Source of the DNA: an uncultured Clostridium sp. | Lineage (GTDB): Bacteria > Bacillota_I > Bacilli_A > RF39 > UBA660 | Direction: 5' to 3' | Length of the DNA: 6,499 nucleotides | Assembly (NCBI GenBank): GCA_905199855.1 | Contig: CAJKHY010000035.1 | Span: forward strand, 1 to 6,499 | The notes under the pieces: generated by a model | Seen by the model: only the letters and a program-made list of their open reading frames with translations | Databases searched by the model: none | What the model was told of the DNA's origin: nothing | Program-made: the position numbers and the translations under genes | In this document: positions 1 through 6,449 of the stretch, piece by piece | How positions within the stretch are numbered: position 1 is the stretch's first letter | Layout of the letters: each line of letters begins with the position of its first letter

Positions 1-77
1 GCATTATTTGCTTTTTCTAGCATTTCCTTAGAATAAGTTAATTCCTTAATAGTCTTAATATCTGGGTTTTCTATAGT
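1..77 (-). repeat. Exact direct repeat, partner of 3759-3835 (continues beyond the window)
   Basis: Partner copy in the partial sensor gene. The two proteins share recognisable but strongly diverged membrane domains before this point (for example LPI, KNI.KLK-like and VP positions are kept), then become identical at the nucleotide level. No silent substitution has accumulated in 77 bases, which points to recent duplication or gene conversion of the cytoplasmic part. Confidence 0.95.
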
Positions 78-725
78 GTAATATAACAAAGTAGTTACTA
101 AAGCAAAAGCCGTATTCGCAAGTAATAAACTAGGATTAATTTTTTGTATTATTCCTATAATGGTTAATAGAATAACAAAAAATATTATTGGAACATATCC
201 GCGATTTTTTAAATTTTTAATATTCTTAATTATATAAACAAGCATAATTATTGTGTATATAGCTGATAAACTAAAAACTATATTAACACTAGGACCATAA
301 GAATATTTCATTCCATTTTCATTAAAGAAATATATTGGCAAAAGTATTATTAAAACAATAATCATAATAGTAAACATCCAAAAAATAATATACTCTTTTT
401 TATATCTTTTTTGATAATCAATCATTTCTTTCATATGATTATTCCTTGTAACAATAAATACATATTCAATAAAATAGCTTAACCACAGAATACACAACAC
501 AAGATATACCTTTAAAGAAATTACAAAAAGGAAAATCGACATATCCGCAGGTAATAAAGTTATATATATTTCTGCAAGTAAAGAAAAGAAGGAAACGAAT
601 AAAAGCCTTCTAAATATATTGTTCTCACTTGTATGTATCCTTGATTTAGAAAAATAAATAATTAATAACATTATAATGTATGCCAAAGATGCAACTGATA
701 AGAATATAGTACTACTATTGTTCAA
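1..725 (-). CDS. Seven-TM sensor protein, hybrid-kinase type, partial (3' end lies beyond the window)
   Basis: This open frame is missing from a complete-ORF view because the window edge cuts it: 241 full codons are readable without a stop. The start is most likely TTG at 725-723, because an AGTAGGTG ribosome-binding site (732-739) lies six bases upstream, the same arrangement as in the complete paralogue at 4471. The readable part has about seven hydrophobic segments (near residues 7-25, 40-58, 63-85, 111-133, 147-166, 177-193, 198-216). It then enters a cytoplasmic linker with TIENPDIKTIKELTYSKEM, identical to the paralogue. The layout resembles the 7TM input region of histidine kinases (HisKA_7TM type). 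By analogy a kinase-like core and a receiver domain should follow outside the window; this is inference. It lies 49 bases after the 597-aa adenylating enzyme, probably in the same operon. The ligand is unknown. Confidence 0.8.
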   Translation of the reverse strand, partial: MNNSSTIFLSVASLAYIIMLLIIYFSKSRIHTSENNIFRRLLFVSFFSLLAEIYITLLPADMSIFLFVISLKVYLVLCILWLSYFIEYVFIVTRNNHMKEMIDYQKRYKKEYIIFWMFTIMIIVLIILLPIYFFNENGMKYSYGPSVNIVFSLSAIYTIIMLVYIIKNIKNLKNRGYVPIIFFVILLTIIGIIQKINPSLLLANTAFALVTTLLYYTIENPDIKTIKELTYSKEMLEKANN

Positions 726-731
726 TTAAAG

Positions 732-739
732 CACCTACT
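732..739 (-). promoter_or_regulatory. Ribosome-binding site deciding the TTG start of the partial sensor gene
   Basis: On the minus strand the bases read AGTAGGTG, then six bases (CTTTAA), then TTG at 725. There is no ATG near this position in frame; the next in-frame ATG is codon 19, inside the first membrane segment. The complete paralogue has AGTGGGTG, six bases and ATG, so the same spacing supports the TTG. Confidence 0.65.
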
Positions 740-748
740 TTCTATATC

Positions 749-757
749 ATTGTATCA
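749..757 (-). promoter_or_regulatory. Weak candidate extended -10 element before the partial sensor gene
   Basis: The minus strand reads TGATACAAT, an extended -10 form (TGn before TACAAT), 23 bases upstream of the TTG start. No convincing -35 hexamer is found 16-18 bases further upstream (the best is TAGTTT). It could give the sensor an additional promoter within the operon, but it may be chance in AT-rich DNA. Confidence 0.2.
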
Positions 758-774
758 CAAAATTGTTATTTAAA

Positions 775-2568
775 CTATATTTTTTTTACCAATACTTTAC
801 CTTTTACTATTTCATTTCCTATATTTTCTAACATTCTAAAATCTTGTTTATCGTTCTTGGTATATGGAATTTCTTCTATTTGTTCATAATAACTAGGTAC
901 TTCATAATCAGGTAGTTCTTCCATACATTTTTCTTCGATTTGTTTTCTAGCTATTTCAAAATCTAAATTATTATCCTTTAACACAACAAATGCCATTGGT
1001 ACACTTATAGATTTTTTATCATTAACACCTACTACTACACATTCTTTGACACACTCTACCGAATTAATTACTTCTTCTATAGTATCGGGACTTATTTTAA
1101 ATGCTTCTTTTTTAATAAGTCTACGATTTCGTCCTTTAGGTATAACATAACCATCATTATCAACATAACACAAATCACCAGTTTTTACCCATTGATTACC
1201 CAAAATATCAATTTCTTTAATTTTATTTGTTTCTTCTTCATTATTTAAATATTTAACAAATAAGTTATCTGCTGAAATATATAATTCACCAACACTTAAA
1301 GGTGGTAATTCTTCTCTTGTTTCAGGATTCACTACTTTAATGTTTATACCATTCATAGGTATTCCAATACTTCCTGGTTTACTTGCAAACATTGGTGATA
1401 CTATTGTAGCTCCAAGACATTCATTATTTCCATAACCATTAACTATAGTTTTATTAAATAATTGTTGCATTTGAATCAATTCAGGTGCACTAATCTTATC
1501 TCCTCCTGAAACGAAAACTTTAACTCTTTCTATGCCAGAGAATATTTTTTTCATTTCATTTAATTTATGCTTTAGTTCTTTTTTTGCTTGAGATGAACTA
1601 TCTTTTTCCAACATATCAATTTCTTCATTTAATTTATTTAGTTTATCATATATGAAACGATAATGCACTGGTGCAGCTAAAGCAATATCAAACTTACCTA
1701 AATCATCATATACCGTATGATCTTCCACATATGGATTCATCAATGCTTTCATGGTAAATGCTAAACTACCATATATTGAATTAGCTAAACCATAAATGAT
1801 AAAAGGAGGTATTGATATATGCATAGTTGTTCCTTTATAAAAAGGTAAATCGGTATATGCCATTTTTTGTACTGCTGAATTAAAATTATATTCAGTATGA
1901 AGTATTTGTTTAGGCTTACCTGTACTACCACTTGACTGAACAATCAAAGATGGTCTATCTTTTTCAAAACTAGCTGGTTTTATCATAACATTATTAGCAC
2001 TATTATTAATAAAATCATTAAATCTTATAAACCTTTTATCATTAGGTAATATTATTTTTTTTCCCTCTTTTTTATCTTTCATATTAGCTAATATTTTAAC
2101 AATTGGTGATAAATAATCTTTGGGAGAACTTACTATAACCCTTTTAACGTTAGTTTCATCAATAATACTTTTAATTAAAGGTACCATGTCCTCAAAAACA
2201 ATTAAAGTTTCACAATAAGTATTATTAATATATTTTATTAAATCTTTTTCTTTAGATCTTAAATCAATCCACGACATCGTTGCTCCAATTTTGCTTAGAG
2301 CTAATAAACATTGCTGTACTATAGGCATACTTATCGTTAATATAGAAACATTATCCCCTTCAGTAACACCATGGCTAGCCAAAGCATTAGCTAATTTATC
2401 TACTGTCATAAACAATTCATTATACGTCATATTATTCCCCATAAATTCAGTAGCATATAATTCCATATCATTTTTACTTTCATTCTTAATAAATGAATAC
2501 ATTGTTTGTTCTAAATCAAATTCTTTAATTGGTTTTTCTCTCCAAAAAAATTTCTTATTATTTTCCAT
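775..2568 (-). CDS. Adenylate-forming enzyme (ANL superfamily, acyl-CoA synthetase / AMP-ligase type), 597 aa
   Basis: Cytosolic enzyme expected to activate a carboxylic acid with ATP, giving an acyl-AMP and then probably a thioester. Visible core motifs, in order: the phosphate-binding loop QSSGSTGKPK (residues 211-220), the adenine-binding NGYGNNE (377-383), TGD (463-465), the hinge region beginning GRNRRLIKK (479-487), and the C-terminal lysine in YTKNDKQDF (K574). All five expected regions are present and the length is near the family norm, so it looks active. A charged, helix-rich stretch at about 308-342 separates two parts of the large domain. The ATG start has a GGGGGAG ribosome-binding site five bases upstream, and the stop is TAG. 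It precedes a 7TM sensor gene by 49 bases. A promoter (2610-2638) lies just upstream. The acyl substrate and acceptor (CoA, carrier protein or other) cannot be told from the sequence; no carrier domain is fused to it. Confidence 0.9.
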   Translation of the reverse strand: MENNKKFFWREKPIKEFDLEQTMYSFIKNESKNDMELYATEFMGNNMTYNELFMTVDKLANALASHGVTEGDNVSILTISMPIVQQCLLALSKIGATMSWIDLRSKEKDLIKYINNTYCETLIVFEDMVPLIKSIIDETNVKRVIVSSPKDYLSPIVKILANMKDKKEGKKIILPNDKRFIRFNDFINNSANNVMIKPASFEKDRPSLIVQSSGSTGKPKQILHTEYNFNSAVQKMAYTDLPFYKGTTMHISIPPFIIYGLANSIYGSLAFTMKALMNPYVEDHTVYDDLGKFDIALAAPVHYRFIYDKLNKLNEEIDMLEKDSSSQAKKELKHKLNEMKKIFSGIERVKVFVSGGDKISAPELIQMQQLFNKTIVNGYGNNECLGATIVSPMFASKPGSIGIPMNGINIKVVNPETREELPPLSVGELYISADNLFVKYLNNEEETNKIKEIDILGNQWVKTGDLCYVDNDGYVIPKGRNRRLIKKEAFKISPDTIEEVINSVECVKECVVVGVNDKKSISVPMAFVVLKDNNLDFEIARKQIEEKCMEELPDYEVPSYYEQIEEIPYTKNDKQDFRMLENIGNEIVKGKVLVKKI

Positions 2569-2589
2569 AATTACTCCCCCATATGTAAA
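2551..2589 (-). repeat. 39-base module header repeat, copy 1 (RBS plus first six codons)
   Basis: Matches 6382-6420 at 38 of 39 positions; the single difference is at 2574 (G versus A in the ribosome-binding site, minus strand). It covers TTTACATAT, the GGGGGAG site, the five-base spacer, and codons 1-6 of the gene (MENNKK). The similarity stops sharply on both sides: the codons that follow, and the bases upstream, are unrelated in the two genes. Confidence 0.9.
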
Positions 2590-2601
2590 TTTTTTTTCAC
2601 T

Positions 2602-2612
2602 ACTAATTTAGT
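2602..2612. promoter_or_regulatory. Small palindrome at the predicted transcription start, possible operator
   Basis: ACTAATTTAGT has two five-base arms (ACTAA/TTAGT) around a central base. It overlaps the end of the -10 hexamer and the expected start of transcription. The ACTAA half-site also occurs in the stem at 2630-2653. Such a position would suit a repressor, but short palindromes are common in AT-rich DNA. Confidence 0.25.
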
Positions 2613-2638
2613 ATAACATATTTACGAAAACTAAGCAA
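2610..2638 (-). promoter_or_regulatory. Sigma-A type promoter for the 597-aa enzyme
   Basis: On the minus strand the -35 hexamer TTGCTT (2633-2638) is followed by exactly 17 bases and the -10 hexamer TATACT (2610-2615). TG one base before the -10 adds an extended -10. The expected transcription start is near 2603, giving a leader of about 35 bases before the ATG at 2568. The -35 lies inside the descending arm of the stem-loop at 2630-2653. This is the best promoter in the window and implies that the second module can be transcribed on its own. Confidence 0.7.
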
Positions 2639-2653
2639 CTCTTGTTACTTAGT
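2627..2653 (-). terminator. Stem-loop at the end of the 608-aa sensor gene, probable weak intrinsic terminator
   Basis: On the minus strand ACTAAGTAAC (2653-2644) pairs with GTTGCTTAGT (2639-2630) over ten positions, one being a G-U pair, around a four-base loop AAGA. The stem begins in the last codons of the sensor gene, so the TAA stop (2645-2647) is inside it. Only a short T run (TTTT, then CG) follows, so termination may be incomplete and allow read-through into the second module. The downstream arm also holds the -35 of the next promoter. Confidence 0.5.
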
Positions 2654-4471
2654 CAAATATTTCTTTAATATTTTATTTAATTTTACTTCATCAATTGGTT
2701 TTAAAATATAATCTATCTTTGCATTCTCATATCTTTTTTCTATCCCTATCTTATTTGGTGTTAACATAATAACAACACTTATCCTATATCCTGCTATTTT
2801 TTCTATTCTTTCAAATACTTGATTGTTTAAATGATTATAATCTAAGTATTCAAACTTTTTAGAATCTGGCATCATATCATCTAATAATATTAAATCCCAT
2901 GTTTTATTACTATATAATAAATCATTATACTCTTGATAATCATGTGCTACACTTACATCTATATTATAAGGTGTTAATAACCTTACCATTTCTTTTATCT
3001 TATTTCTATTATCATCTACTATAAGTACTCTTTTATCACTAGCATTAAAAATATCTATCTTACTTCTCTTTTCTTCTTTTATATTATTAATATTATTATA
3101 TTCCAAAACATCCTTTTGATCTATTGAGATAGTAAATGCTACTTTATTATTACTTATTATTACATCATAACTTCCATGTAATAAAGTAATTAATTTTTCT
3201 AATATCTTATAATCTAATCCCTTTAAGTTTATTATCTTTTTACCATTTTTAATTTCTAAATATTCTTCTATTTCTTTATAATCTAAAATTAAACTTATCT
3301 TTAAACGACATAAACTTCTTACCTTTAAAGTAAATACTCTATATTCTATATTACTAATATTATAATTAGTTATTAAACTATTAAATAAATAAACTGATGC
3401 TTGTTTTATTTTTTCAGAATCTCCATATAAAATATTAGGCATATTATCTTTAATATTATCTTTAATTTTTATTTTCTTATTACCCAGTTTAGAATTAAAT
3501 AAATCTTTTATTTGAGTAACCAACTCATATAAATTATAATTATTCTTAACAAGTTTATACTTACTACTTTCTATCTTAGATAAATCGATAATACCATTTA
3601 TTTGGTCTACTAGTTCAACTGCCATCTTCTTCATATTATCTGTCTCTTCTATTACTTCTTCAATATTATTTTTATCTATCTTTTTATTACTTAAACTTAA
3701 TAGTTTACTTAATGAATTAGTAGTACTTAAAGATAAATTATTTAAACTATTCATAGTAGCATTATTTGCTTTTTCTAGCATTTCCTTAGAATAAGTTAAT
3801 TCCTTAATAGTCTTAATATCTGGGTTTTCTATAGTAAAATACATGAATATAACCGCGATAGCATGAGATGGTACAATAAACATAAATTCATGATGGTAAT
3901 ACTGAACAATAGAACTTAAAATACCTAGAATAAAACAAGCAATTACAGGAATCGCTTCCATACCCTTTAATTTATTAATATTTTTTAAAATACATCCTAT
4001 AATAATCATAAAACCTATTGATACAATAAAATATTGCATCAAAGTACCAATTCCATATGGATATATATAAATATCATTGATTTCTATATTAATAGGCAAA
4101 ACAAAAGATAATATTAATGAAATAATGTAAAAAACACTTATTACTATCTTAAACCCTTGAAATTTTCTATCATTTTCCTTAATTCCAATAAAAACAGAAT
4201 AATTATAAAGAACAAAGTAATACATCCAAAATATATAATAGGCATATAATAACTTAATTAATACTTCGTATAAAAACTTGTAATTAATATTAGTACAAAG
4301 TATTATGTAGTATATAGATATTTCTATTAATAGTCCTATGATTGTTGTTATAATCAATATTTTAAACATCTTATTTGCATAATTAGATAATGTTTTTTTA
4401 CTAAAAAATATCAAAGTTATAATCAACAAAACAATTAAAAATGAAATTCCTACACCTAAATTCATTAACAT
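2645..4471 (-). CDS. Seven-TM hybrid sensor protein with degenerate kinase core and receiver domain, 608 aa
   Basis: Membrane protein with three parts. Residues 1 to about 215 carry roughly seven hydrophobic helices (HisKA_7TM-like). Residues ~216-455 follow a histidine-kinase layout: GIIDLSKIES and YGDSEKIKQ match the usual spacing, but the core is degenerate. Where a kinase has SHExRTP after its FLNN-like segment, this protein has SLSTTNS (LNNLSLSTTNSLSK), so the phospho-accepting His is replaced by Leu248. The N-box Asn position appears to be Ser, and no DxGxG loop is seen; only a remnant of the GLGL region remains. Residues ~481-608 form a receiver domain with its key residues: RVLIVDD, the phospho-acceptor in LLDDMMP (D531), LTP (T571) and LKP (K591). 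No DNA-binding output domain follows. The start is ATG at 4471, with AGTGGGTG six bases upstream, not a GTG three codons earlier that overlaps this site. It follows the 632-aa enzyme by 29 bases, so it is probably co-transcribed. Likely a pseudokinase relay or scaffold; its partners are unknown. Confidence 0.85.
   Translation of the reverse strand: MLMNLGVGISFLIVLLIITLIFFSKKTLSNYANKMFKILIITTIIGLLIEISIYYIILCTNINYKFLYEVLIKLLYAYYIFWMYYFVLYNYSVFIGIKENDRKFQGFKIVISVFYIISLILSFVLPINIEINDIYIYPYGIGTLMQYFIVSIGFMIIIGCILKNINKLKGMEAIPVIACFILGILSSIVQYYHHEFMFIVPSHAIAVIFMYFTIENPDIKTIKELTYSKEMLEKANNATMNSLNNLSLSTTNSLSKLLSLSNKKIDKNNIEEVIEETDNMKKMAVELVDQINGIIDLSKIESSKYKLVKNNYNLYELVTQIKDLFNSKLGNKKIKIKDNIKDNMPNILYGDSEKIKQASVYLFNSLITNYNISNIEYRVFTLKVRSLCRLKISLILDYKEIEEYLEIKNGKKIINLKGLDYKILEKLITLLHGSYDVIISNNKVAFTISIDQKDVLEYNNINNIKEEKRSKIDIFNASDKRVLIVDDNRNKIKEMVRLLTPYNIDVSVAHDYQEYNDLLYSNKTWDLILLDDMMPDSKKFEYLDYNHLNNQVFERIEKIAGYRISVVIMLTPNKIGIEKRYENAKIDYILKPIDEVKLNKILKKYLTK
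3759..3835 (-). repeat. Exact 77-base direct repeat of positions 1-77
   Basis: Every base of 3759-3835 matches 1-77 in the same orientation and reading frame. It encodes the linker that follows the last membrane helix, from TIENPDIK to EKANNA, in both sensor genes. Identity stops abruptly on the membrane-domain side (3836 versus 78). On the other side it reaches the window edge, so the full repeat is probably longer. Confidence 0.95.
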
Positions 4472-4477
4472 AAAATA

Positions 4478-4485
4478 CACCCACT
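4478..4485 (-). promoter_or_regulatory. Ribosome-binding site deciding the ATG start of the 608-aa sensor
   Basis: The minus strand reads AGTGGGTG, then six bases (TATTTT), then ATG at 4471. A longer frame could begin at the GTG inside this site (4480), but that would consume the site itself. The paralogous gene at 725 has the same site and spacing, which supports the shorter start. Confidence 0.65.
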
Positions 4486-4500
4486 TTTTATTCTTTTACT

Positions 4501-6399
4501 TTATTTTCTAATTAATTTCTTAACTTTAGTATCAACTAAGTTTTTTGGTACAATTTCTCTAATTGGCTCTTGCCCAATTGGATAAGATATTTTTAATAAA
4601 TTATCTTTATCATATGGTGCATAATAATCTTCTTTATCATTTTTTAATTTAATAAAATCTCTTTTCCCAGTTACCTCACTTGACTCAAAAGCATCATATA
4701 TCTTTATAGCATCTAAATTATATTTTCTAGTAATATTCTCTATTATTTGAGATTCATGACCTATTGCCTCATTCTTTAAAACAACTTGTCCTACTAAAGC
4801 ATAATTATCATTTGTTTTATGTGCAGTAATTTCCCATTCTATAATAGGATCATCTTTATCTAATGAGTATTCAATATCAAATAAATAAATAGTATTACCT
4901 TTTTTATCTACATATGAATCAGTAGCTCTTCCTAATATGTTATAAGATTTATCTCTATTTTGAACCGCTATATCGCCTGTAACACCCCATCTAATACCTT
5001 TTTCATCATAATACCATCTTTTTTTGGTTGCCTCTTCATCATCTAAATATCTATCTGCTGAAGCAGGAGAAGATACATGTAAATTACCGCGCATACCTAT
5101 TCCTAAGATATTACCATCATTATCCACTATTTTAGCCCTGATACCAGGTTCAACAGGATGTCCCGTTTCGTTTGTTTTAGTTTTATCATCCATAAAATAA
5201 CTACAAATTGTACTAGAACCGTCTTCAGCAGCTCCTCCACCGATAGAAAATCTTACTTTACACCCATTCATCTTAAGCCATTCATCAATTAATTTAACAT
5301 TACTTTTTGTAACAGGTTCACCGCCTGAACTTGGTCTTGTTACATTAACGAAAGCATCCTTTTTAATAAATCCTTGAGCAACACCCGCTAAATAGAAACT
5401 TGGCGCAGCGGTAATCCAATTACATTTTGAATTCATAACATCTATTCCAAAACTATTTTTGTTATATATTGGCTGAGGCACCATCGTTTTTCCTCTTGCC
5501 ATTTGTAAATAACCACAAAACCTTTCTCCAGTGGCATGAGTCAAAGGTATTACTTGAAATACCCTTTCGCCAACATAATCTTTAGTATTAACTCCAATAT
5601 GTAATTCTATTAAAGCATTTGCAGACATTTCTTTATATACAATACACTTTGGCACCCCTTTTGTAGTACCACTTGTATATGAATAACTAACATCTCTATC
5701 AATATCTACTGGTTTTGATATCAATTCTTCATTAATGTTTTTACCAACTTCTATTAGTTCTTGCATTCTAATAAAATTAATGTTTCTCATTTTAGCCATT
5801 TTCTTTAAGCATTCCTTTTGCTTTTCATAATCTCCAAATACTTCTTGTAATTTTTTAGGTAATTTGGATATGTCATCAAAGATATGCTTTTTCTCTTCTA
5901 ATAAATAATCACTTAAACTGGTAATAATTACATTTTTCACATTACTACTTTCTAAACTATCTATAACAAATGGCAAATATGCATCTAAAATAATTAATGT
6001 TTTAGAATTTTTCTTATCTGTATAAGTATGAAAATCATTTCTTAAAAATAAGAAGTTTGGACTATTAGATATTGTCCCCAAATTACTTGATGCCAATAAG
6101 GTTAAGATATTTTCTGTACTAACTGGCATACATAACGTAATAACATCACTTTCCTTAATACCTAATGATTTCAACCCATTAACATAAGTTTTAACATGAT
6201 TTGGTAGTTCTTTAAATGTTATAATATTTCCAAAATAATCAATTGCCGGAACTTCTAAATTATGTTGGTTCCACGACATAATATTATCATAGACATTCAT
6301 ATTATATATTGGTATATCATTTACTATTCTTACTACTTTTGCCCAAGAAGGCAATTCTCTCACCATTTTATGTGTTGGTATTTTCTTATTATTTTCCAT
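4501..6399 (-). CDS. Adenylate-forming enzyme (ANL superfamily, acyl-CoA synthetase / AMP-ligase type), 632 aa
   Basis: Cytosolic enzyme expected to form an acyl-adenylate from ATP and an unknown carboxylic acid, then probably pass the acyl group to CoA or another thiol. Motifs in order: the phosphate loop YTSGTTKGVPK (residues 241-251), a substrate-side segment IPLTHATGERF (284-294), IGGGAAED (386-393) at the place of the usual YGxTE loop, TGD (474-476), hinge GRATDSYVDKKGN (490-502), and the C-terminal lysine in EVTGKRDF (K579). The enzyme looks complete; the loop at 386-393 keeps the acidic residue (E392) but lacks the usual aromatic residue. About 50 residues follow the lysine motif. It shares only MENNKK and the general fold with the 597-aa enzyme, so the two probably use different substrates. 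The ATG has GGGGGAA five bases upstream. The sensor gene starts 29 bases after its stop with no promoter between, so the two form an operon. Confidence 0.9.
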   Translation of the reverse strand: MENNKKIPTHKMVRELPSWAKVVRIVNDIPIYNMNVYDNIMSWNQHNLEVPAIDYFGNIITFKELPNHVKTYVNGLKSLGIKESDVITLCMPVSTENILTLLASSNLGTISNSPNFLFLRNDFHTYTDKKNSKTLIILDAYLPFVIDSLESSNVKNVIITSLSDYLLEEKKHIFDDISKLPKKLQEVFGDYEKQKECLKKMAKMRNINFIRMQELIEVGKNINEELISKPVDIDRDVSYSYTSGTTKGVPKCIVYKEMSANALIELHIGVNTKDYVGERVFQVIPLTHATGERFCGYLQMARGKTMVPQPIYNKNSFGIDVMNSKCNWITAAPSFYLAGVAQGFIKKDAFVNVTRPSSGGEPVTKSNVKLIDEWLKMNGCKVRFSIGGGAAEDGSSTICSYFMDDKTKTNETGHPVEPGIRAKIVDNDGNILGIGMRGNLHVSSPASADRYLDDEEATKKRWYYDEKGIRWGVTGDIAVQNRDKSYNILGRATDSYVDKKGNTIYLFDIEYSLDKDDPIIEWEITAHKTNDNYALVGQVVLKNEAIGHESQIIENITRKYNLDAIKIYDAFESSEVTGKRDFIKLKNDKEDYYAPYDKDNLLKISYPIGQEPIREIVPKNLVDTKVKKLIRK

Positions 6400-6420
6400 A
6401 ATTATTCCCCCATATGTAAA
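6382..6420 (-). repeat. 39-base module header repeat, copy 2 (RBS plus first six codons)
   Basis: Partner of 2551-2589 with one mismatch. It includes TTTACATAT, a GGGGGAA ribosome-binding site (6405-6411), the five-base spacer, and codons 1-6. The shared block sets the same translation start for two otherwise different enzymes. Confidence 0.9.
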
Positions 6421-6449
6421 GTGGTAGTGTGTAATGTTTTATACACCAC
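6421..6449. other. Imperfect hairpin in the leader of the 632-aa enzyme
   Basis: GTGTGTA (6427-6433) pairs with TATACAC (6440-6446) over seven positions, including one G-T pair, around a six-base loop. Three outer pairs (6421-6423 with 6447-6449) follow after a three-base bulge. It lies directly upstream of the header repeat. In the gene's direction (minus) one pair becomes a C-A mismatch and only TTTACAT follows, so it is a poor terminator there. In the plus direction it is followed by a T-rich stretch but no plus-strand gene precedes it. It might be a leader structure of the first module; a TATAAA inside it could serve as a -10, but no matching -35 was found. Confidence 0.3.

Noticed and set aside
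1..77. Repeat pair as the ends of a mobile element or a CRISPR-like repeat
   Set aside because: The repeat is coding, in frame in homologous genes, and there is no transposase, terminal inverted repeat or regular spacer array. Duplication or gene conversion explains it better.
780..787. Eight-base homopolymer near the end of the 597-aa enzyme as a phase-variation tract
   Set aside because: It affects only the last two or three codons, so a slip would hardly change function. Such runs are expected in DNA this AT-rich.
2544..2550. Seven-base run in codons 7-9 of the 597-aa enzyme as a phase-variable switch
   Set aside because: The run is short, the frame is intact, and several runs of similar length occur by chance in the window.
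2291..2611. A 106-codon plus-strand open frame
   Set aside because: It is antisense to the 5' half of the 597-aa enzyme and its promoter, has the low-complexity hydrophobic look of a shadow frame, and lacks a ribosome-binding site. The minus-strand gene has full family motifs.
4472..4480. GTG start giving a 611-aa sensor
   Set aside because: The GTG is part of the AGTGGGTG ribosome-binding site that serves the ATG at 4471, and the paralogue has the same site-to-start spacing.
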